From Microbacterium salitolerans (GTDB lineage Bacteria > Actinomycetota > Actinomycetes > Actinomycetales > Microbacteriaceae): a stretch of 64,000 bases of DNA. The stretch is from the NCBI RefSeq assembly GCF_019720895.1, contig NZ_JAHKSH010000003.1, forward strand, positions 434,001 through 498,000, given 5' to 3'. The notes below the pieces were generated by a model. The model did no database searches, was not told where the DNA came from, and worked only from the letters and a program-made list of their open reading frames with translations. Shown piece by piece: positions 59,375-64,000 of the stretch. Both the position numbers and the translations under genes were made by a program. Numbering within the stretch: position 1 is the first letter of the stretch; every line of letters starts with the position of its first letter.

Positions 59375-60505
59375 GCGCTGGAGGCGCGCGAGGTGCTCGT
59401 TGACCTGATGCGCGACGCCGACGAGGATCGCGTCGGCTCCGAGTGTCGCCGGGGCGATGCGGAGGTCGCGGGTCATCAGGGGGTGGGACCCCTCGTACAC
59501 CTGGCCGCGGACCGCCGAGACGAACGGCTCGAGCGATGAGAGCGCGCCGCCGAGGCAGATCGCGCCCGGATTGAAGAAGTTCACGACGGCGCACAGCACC
59601 TCGCCGAGATGTCGGCCGGCCGTGCGCGCAAGCGCGGTCGCCTCGGGGTCGGCGTCGCGCACGAGGTCGACGACGTCGGCCGTCGTCGCGACGTCGCGGC
59701 CGGACTCACGCAGCAGCCGCACGAGCGCGGCGCCGGATGACACCGTCTCGAGGCATCCCCTGTTGCCGCAGGAGCAGGGGCGCTCGTGCGCCGCCGCGAC
59801 CCGGGTGTGGGTGATGTCGCCCGCCGCGCCCGCCGCGCCGCGGTAGACCTCGCCGTCGATCACGATGCCGGCGCCGATCGCCGTGCCTGCCTTGATCGTG
59901 ACGGACCCGACGGCATGCGGGGTGTGCGCGAAGTGCTCGCCGATCGCCATCGCATTGGCGTCGTTCTCAACCACGGCGTGGGCGCCGACGAGGTCGGCGA
60001 GGAGCGAGCCGACGTCGACTCCGTTCCAGCCCGGCATGCGGGACGGGCTCACGACGCTGTGCGACGTGACGTCGACGGGGCCGGGGAGCGCGATCCCCGC
60101 GCCCGCCAGCGGCGTGCCGCCGGCGAGGGCGGAGAGTTCGCGGGCGCACTGAGCGAGCACGTCGTGCGGACCGGCGTCGAGAGAGATGGGGATCTCGGCC
60201 GTGCGCACGATGCCGCCGCCGCGCGGCGCGATGCCGAGGCGGGCGTGCGCTCCGCCGAGGTCGATGACGCCGAGCAGTCCGGTGTCCCCCGCGAGACGCA
60301 GCTCGCGGGGTCGACGGCCGCCCGTCGAGTCGCGGGACGTCCCCTCCTCGACGAGTCTCTGAGCGAGGAGGGACTGGACATGCTGCGACACCGTCGACGC
60401 GGACAGGCCGAGGACATCCGAGATCTCGCGACGTGAGCGCGCGCGGCCGGATCCGATCACGGCGAGCACATGGTTCTCGGCGGTGCTGGTGGTGGTGCGG
60501 GTCAT
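59369..60505 (-). CDS. ROK-family transcriptional regulator
   Basis: The 378-residue protein has an N-terminal MarR-like winged helix (HVLAVIGSGRARSRREISDVLGLSASTVSQHVQSLLAQRLVEE, about 12-54) and a ROK domain with GVIDLGGAHARLGI and ALPGPVD. The zinc motif is CSCGNRGCLETVSSG, and VNFFNPGAICLGGALSSL follows. It is divergent from a Dpp-type importer and faces an inverted repeat at 60592-60639, so it probably represses that operon in response to a sugar or glycan fragment. ATG 60503-60505 is chosen; the upstream open frame runs across the promoter region. Confidence 0.9.
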   Translation of the reverse strand: MTRTTTSTAENHVLAVIGSGRARSRREISDVLGLSASTVSQHVQSLLAQRLVEEGTSRDSTGGRRPRELRLAGDTGLLGVIDLGGAHARLGIAPRGGGIVRTAEIPISLDAGPHDVLAQCARELSALAGGTPLAGAGIALPGPVDVTSHSVVSPSRMPGWNGVDVGSLLADLVGAHAVVENDANAMAIGEHFAHTPHAVGSVTIKAGTAIGAGIVIDGEVYRGAAGAAGDITHTRVAAAHERPCSCGNRGCLETVSSGAALVRLLRESGRDVATTADVVDLVRDADPEATALARTAGRHLGEVLCAVVNFFNPGAICLGGALSSLEPFVSAVRGQVYEGSHPLMTRDLRIAPATLGADAILVGVAHQVNEHLARLQRG

Positions 60506-60591
60506 GATCCCTCGCGGAGGTGGGCGGTGACGAGTCCAGTGTGTCGCTCCCGGCGCCGGTTCGCCCGGAGGAGGGACTTCTTGCGATCGAG

Positions 60592-60639
60592 AATTAACTT
60601 TCTCGTGACAGTTCATACTATGTACGGAAGAAGTTGATT
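60592..60639. promoter_or_regulatory. Probable ROK operator (spaced inverted repeat)
   Basis: AATTAACTTTCTC (60592-60604) and GAAGAAGTTGATT (60627-60639) are complementary at 10 of 13 positions and flank the proposed -10 box. A related half-site (AATCAAAGTTTC) follows at about 60650. This AT-rich island stands out in the GC-rich window. Confidence 0.5.
60594..60621 (+). promoter_or_regulatory. Likely promoter of the right-end importer operon
   Basis: TTAACT (60594-60599) and TACTAT (60616-60621), 16 bp apart, match the -35/-10 consensus at four positions each and lie within the inverted repeat. Confidence 0.4.
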
Positions 60640-60713
60640 CGGTTACCGTAATCAAAGTTTCACCCTCACACAGCACCTGCGCGGATCCGTGCAGACCACC
60701 CAGGAGGACATCC

Positions 60714-62522
60714 ATGCGATCGACATTCGCATCACGCGGCCGCCGGGTCGGCGCCGCATCACTCGGCATCGTCGCCGCTGCCGCGCTCGTCGTCGGCTGC
60801 TCGGCCGGAGGCGACTCGGGCGCCGCGGGAGAGCCGTCAGACGAGCTGAACTACGCGCTGCCCGCCAACGCGACGCCGAACTGGCTCATGCCGCTCGGCA
60901 TCTCGGGCAAGCTCGCCACGCACAACTCGTCGCTCATCCGGGCGATGTACGAGCCCCTCATCGCGTACGACGGATCCCTGGGGACGGTCGACCGCGTCGC
61001 CGACGCGGACCTCGCCGACAGCGTTGAGTTCGCGGACGACGGTCTCTCGGTCACGATCACGCTCGACGAGCGCACATGGTCCGACGGCACGCCGGTCACG
61101 TCGGCCGACGTGGCGTTCTGGTTCGACGTCGTGAAGGCGAACAGGTCCGAGTGGGCCAGCTATCAGGAAGGCGCGATGCCCGACAACGTCGCGAGCGTCG
61201 AGACCCCCGACGAGAGCACCGTCGTCCTCACCTTCGACCAGGCCTACAACCAGGAGTGGATGCTCGCGTCGCAGCTCACGCTCATCGTCCCGATCCCCGC
61301 TCACGCCTGGACCGTCACCGAGGACGGCGGCGAGGCGGATCCCGCCCTGGCCGAGACGGCTGAGGGCGCCACGGCGATCTGGGACTACCTCATGGCGGAG
61401 GGCGAGGACCTCGCGGGCTACCAGGGCAACCCGCTGTTCGACGTCGTGAGCGGTCCCTACACGCTCGGATCGTTCAGTGACTCGGGCCACGTGACCCTCT
61501 CCGAGAACGAGGCCTATGACGGCGATGACGCCGCCGGGATCCCGACGGTCAACTTCCTTCCCTTCACGAGCGGCGACGCCGAGGTCGCGGCGGTGCGCGC
61601 GGGCGAGGTCGACTACGGCTACATCCCGACGGGCGAGCTCGACAACGCGGCGCAGTACGAGGGCCTCGGCTACGACGTCGTGAACTGGGACGGCTGGGCG
61701 ATCACGTACCTCCCGTACAACTTCCACCACCCCGACATGGGGCCCGTCTACTCGCAGCTGTATGTGCGCCAGGCGCTGCAGCACCTCGTCGACCAGGAGT
61801 CGATCTCCGACGTCGTGTGGCACGGCGCCGCCAACCCCGGCTACGGACCCGTCCCGCAGCAGCCCGACAACAAGTTCCTGTCGGACGAGCAGCGCGACAA
61901 CCCCTACCCGTTCGACCCCGCTGCGGCCCAGGACCTGCTCGAGGACAACGGCTGGACGATGGGATCCGACGGGACCTACGTCTGCGAGACGGGCATCGAC
62001 TGCGGCGACGGGGTCGCGGACGGCCAGACGCTCGCGATCACGATCCTCACGCAGTCGGGCTCCACGGAGACCGACAACATGTTCGCCGAGATGAAGTCGA
62101 CTTTCGAGGAGGCCGGCGTGGGCGTGACCATCGAGTCGGCGCCGCTGAACACCGTCCTCGGCTCCATCGCGCCGTGCGAGGCCGAGTCACCTGAGTGCAC
62201 CTGGGAGCTCCCGTTCTTCGGCACCGCCGGATCCTGGTACTTCGGCGGCTATCCGTCCGGCGAGCGCCTGTTCGGCACGGGAGCGGCATCGAACTTCGGG
62301 TCGTACAGCGACGACGAGTTCGACGCGCTCATGCAGGCGTCGCTCAACTCGGGCGACGAGGACGCGATGCAGGAGTACTCCGCCTACGGCGCCGAGAACC
62401 TGCCCGCCATGTGGCTGCCCAACCCCGTCTACCAGGTGTCGGTCATCGACCAGGGTCTCACGGGCACGGAGCAGGACTCGCTCGGAAACTTCCACCCCCA
62501 GCGCTGGGCGTGGGGGGAGTGA
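60714..62522 (+). CDS. Family 5 extracellular solute-binding lipoprotein
   Basis: The 602-residue protein has a lipoprotein signal peptide ending VVGC (C29) and the SBP_bac_5 fold: IRAMYEPLIAYDGSLGTVDRVADADLADSVEFADDG, TSADVAFWFDVVKA, VSGPYTLGSFSDSGHVTL and VRQALQHLVDQESISDVVWHGAANPGYGPVP. An AGGAGG site lies just before the ATG. The ROK regulator next to it hints at an oligosaccharide rather than a peptide ligand, but this is inference. Two permease genes follow. Confidence 0.93.
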   Translation: MRSTFASRGRRVGAASLGIVAAAALVVGCSAGGDSGAAGEPSDELNYALPANATPNWLMPLGISGKLATHNSSLIRAMYEPLIAYDGSLGTVDRVADADLADSVEFADDGLSVTITLDERTWSDGTPVTSADVAFWFDVVKANRSEWASYQEGAMPDNVASVETPDESTVVLTFDQAYNQEWMLASQLTLIVPIPAHAWTVTEDGGEADPALAETAEGATAIWDYLMAEGEDLAGYQGNPLFDVVSGPYTLGSFSDSGHVTLSENEAYDGDDAAGIPTVNFLPFTSGDAEVAAVRAGEVDYGYIPTGELDNAAQYEGLGYDVVNWDGWAITYLPYNFHHPDMGPVYSQLYVRQALQHLVDQESISDVVWHGAANPGYGPVPQQPDNKFLSDEQRDNPYPFDPAAAQDLLEDNGWTMGSDGTYVCETGIDCGDGVADGQTLAITILTQSGSTETDNMFAEMKSTFEEAGVGVTIESAPLNTVLGSIAPCEAESPECTWELPFFGTAGSWYFGGYPSGERLFGTGAASNFGSYSDDEFDALMQASLNSGDEDAMQEYSAYGAENLPAMWLPNPVYQVSVIDQGLTGTEQDSLGNFHPQRWAWGE

Positions 62523-62532
62523 GCGCTCGACC

Positions 62533-63564
62533 GTGAGCATCACCCCTGAAGCCATCCCCGCGACCGTCGCCGTTCAGGCGACGGTCGCGGGGCGGCGCAC
62601 CCGCAGCCCGTTCCTCCGCTTCCTCCTGCGACGCATCGGCCAGTCGCTCATCGTGATCTTCGTCGTCACGCTCATCGTGTTCGCGCTGCTTCAGATGCTG
62701 CCGGGCGGCCCCGCCCGCGGTGTGCTCGGCGTGCAGGCCACGGCCGAGCAGATCGCGGCTTTCAACCAGGCGCAGGGCTTCGATCGACCCGTCTGGCAGC
62801 AGTACCTCATGTTCCTCGGACGCCTCGTGACGGGCGACCTCGGAGAGTCGTATCTGCTGAACATGTCGGTCTCCGACGCGATCGCACAGCGTCTGCCCAA
62901 GACGCTGCTGCTCACGGGCCTGTCGCTCGTCATCGCGCTCGCGATCGCGATCCCCGTCGGCATCTTCCAGGCCGTCCGGCGCAACCGCGGGGCCGACTAC
63001 ACGCTCTCGGTGCTCGCGATCGTCGCGTACTCCACGCCCACCTTCTTCCTCGGCATGCTCCTCATCATGCTGTTCAGTCAGACGCTCGGCGTGCTGCCGG
63101 CGAACGCGCCGCAGGGCGACACGGTCTCGGCGGTCCTGCTCGAGCCCCAGCGCCTGATCCTGCCCGTGCTCACGGGGGCGATCCCGCTCGTGGCGAACTT
63201 CAGCCGGTACATGCGCTCCTCCGCGCTCGACGGCCTGAGCGAGGACTACATCCGCACGGCCCGCTCGAAGGGCACGCCGTTCCGCCGTGTGCTGTCGCGC
63301 CACCTGCTGCGCAACTCGCTGACGCCGGTGGTCGCGATGCTCGGATACCAGCTCCCGGTCATGTTCGGCGGCGCCCTCGTCATCGAGCAGCTGTTCAACT
63401 ACCCCGGTATGGGGCTGCTCTTCTGGAGCGCCGCGCAGTCGAGCGACTTCCCCGTCCTCCTCGGCTGCGTGATCGTGATCTCGATCGCGACTGTCGTGGG
63501 GTCGCTGCTCGCCGACATCATCCAGGCGGTTCTGGATCCCCGCACGCGAGGAGGCGTCGCATGA
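62533..63564 (+). CDS. Dpp-type ABC transporter permease (DppB-like)
   Basis: The 343-residue protein has a first helix at about 35-55 (RRIGQSLIVIFVVTLIVFALLQMLPGGPARG), the periplasmic QGFDRPVWQQYLMFLGRLVTGDLGESYLLN and five later helices. The contact loop is YIRTARSKGTPFRRVLSRHLLRNSLTPVVAMLGYQLPVMFGGALVIEQLFNYPGMG. The GTG start lies 10 bp after the binding-protein stop. It overlaps the next permease by 4 bp. Confidence 0.92.
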   Translation: MSITPEAIPATVAVQATVAGRRTRSPFLRFLLRRIGQSLIVIFVVTLIVFALLQMLPGGPARGVLGVQATAEQIAAFNQAQGFDRPVWQQYLMFLGRLVTGDLGESYLLNMSVSDAIAQRLPKTLLLTGLSLVIALAIAIPVGIFQAVRRNRGADYTLSVLAIVAYSTPTFFLGMLLIMLFSQTLGVLPANAPQGDTVSAVLLEPQRLILPVLTGAIPLVANFSRYMRSSALDGLSEDYIRTARSKGTPFRRVLSRHLLRNSLTPVVAMLGYQLPVMFGGALVIEQLFNYPGMGLLFWSAAQSSDFPVLLGCVIVISIATVVGSLLADIIQAVLDPRTRGGVA

Positions 63565-64000
63565 GCGCGCTCAAGAGGTTCTCCGAGAACCGGCTGGCGC
63601 TCGTCGGGCTCATCGTCCTCGCGCTCGTCGTGCTGTTCGTCGTGATCGGCCCGCTCGTCTACCCGACGGAGCAGGTGCGCACGGCGCTGGACCAGGCGAA
63701 CCTGCGCCCAGGCGAGCAGGGCCACCCGCTCGGCACCGACGCGCTCGGCTACGACGTGCTCGGGCGCCTGATGCTCGCGGGCCGCACGTCGCTGATCGTC
63801 GGGATCTTCGCGGGCGTGCTCGCGACCGTCATCGGCACGCTCTGGGGCGCGATCGCCGGATACGTCGGCGGCGTCGTCGACGCGATCATGATGCGCGTCG
63901 TCGATGCGGGCATCGCGATCCCCGCGATCTTCCTCCTGCTCGTGCTCTCCACGATCGTGCGACCGAGCGAGTGGATGATGATCCTCGTCATCGGCCTCGT
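63561..64000 (+). CDS. Dpp-type ABC transporter permease (DppC-like), cut by window edge
   Basis: The first 146 residues are visible: a cytoplasmic start MSALKRFSENRLALVG, a helix at about 13-31, and HPLGTDALGYDVLGRLMLAGRTSLIVGIFAGVLATVIGTLWGAIAGYVGG, the DppC signature with the second helix. VVDAGIAIPAIFLLLVLSTIV follows. It continues beyond base 64000; ATPase genes are expected next. It is coupled to the DppB-like gene by ATGA. Confidence 0.9.
   Translation, partial: MSALKRFSENRLALVGLIVLALVVLFVVIGPLVYPTEQVRTALDQANLRPGEQGHPLGTDALGYDVLGRLMLAGRTSLIVGIFAGVLATVIGTLWGAIAGYVGGVVDAIMMRVVDAGIAIPAIFLLLVLSTIVRPSEWMMILVIGL

Noticed and set aside
60506-60769. Extension of the right-end ROK gene over its promoter
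   Set aside because: The extra sequence is low-complexity and covers the AT-rich operator region; the winged-helix domain begins right after ATG 60505.

Overview
The window is GC-rich throughout (roughly 70% by eye), densely coded on both strands, and reads as chromosome from a high-GC actinobacterium of the Microbacteriaceae type (Microbacterium-like). Pointers are the GlgE/TreS/maltokinase/GlgB operon, a PPOX F420-type oxidoreductase, a YhgE/Pip exporter-like protein with a TetR regulator, Dpp- and Ggu-type ABC importers with lipoprotein binding proteins, and many genes whose start codon sits 6-8 nt behind a TANNNT -10 box (leaderless transcripts). The genus is an inference from gene content. 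No rRNA, tRNA, prophage, intact insertion sequence or CRISPR-Cas was seen.

Layout. 1-2.9 kb: end of a BtpA-like gene, an FGGY sugar kinase and an M29 aminopeptidase in one operon. 3-6.2 kb (minus): TetR regulator, a degenerate ABC-ATPase-like protein and a YhgE/Pip membrane protein. 6.3-13.7 kb: glgE-treS-mak-glgB, the complete trehalose-to-branched-alpha-glucan route. 13.8-17.7 kb: small genes (LAETG-tailed microprotein, apt, PPOX protein) with a nuclease-like gene inserted behind apt between copies of the apt 3' end, and a broken DUF4143 gene. 17.8-26.4 kb: a xanthine/urate-type NCS2 permease, a ROK regulator and a multiple-sugar ABC importer with two ATPase genes.

26.4-43.8 kb is a purine-ureide catabolic region. 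Uricase, 5-hydroxyisourate hydrolase and OHCU decarboxylase run on the minus strand. A GntR regulator is divergent from a long plus-strand run: Dpp-type importer, CodA-like deaminase, ornithine-cyclodeaminase-like dehydrogenase, Asp/Glu (hydantoin/allantoin) racemase, allantoinase, formamidase-like hydrolase, an HpxZ-HpxY-like fusion amidase, ureidoglycine-glyoxylate aminotransferase and allantoate amidohydrolase. Together they can take urate through allantoin, allantoate and ureidoglycine to oxalurate and probably on to oxamate/oxalate. At 50-57.6 kb a second purine permease and a three-gene molybdenum hydroxylase (xanthine dehydrogenase) operon with a MobA/MocA-like maturation gene supply the upstream step, purine to urate. 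An NMT1-type ABC importer and an SDR dehydrogenase lie between (46-50.4 kb). The right end holds a tannase-family esterase, a ROK regulator and the start of another Dpp-type importer.

The most unusual signal is a 53-bp palindromic element (21-bp arms, 11-nt loop), present in eight copies that all have exactly this geometry. Four form an array at 44323-44598, two lie at 45661-45787, and two lie inside the xanthine dehydrogenase coding sequence (54225-54352), where they are translated as an interdomain linker. A second, different pair of palindromic inserts lies in-frame in the neighbouring mobA/mocA-like gene.
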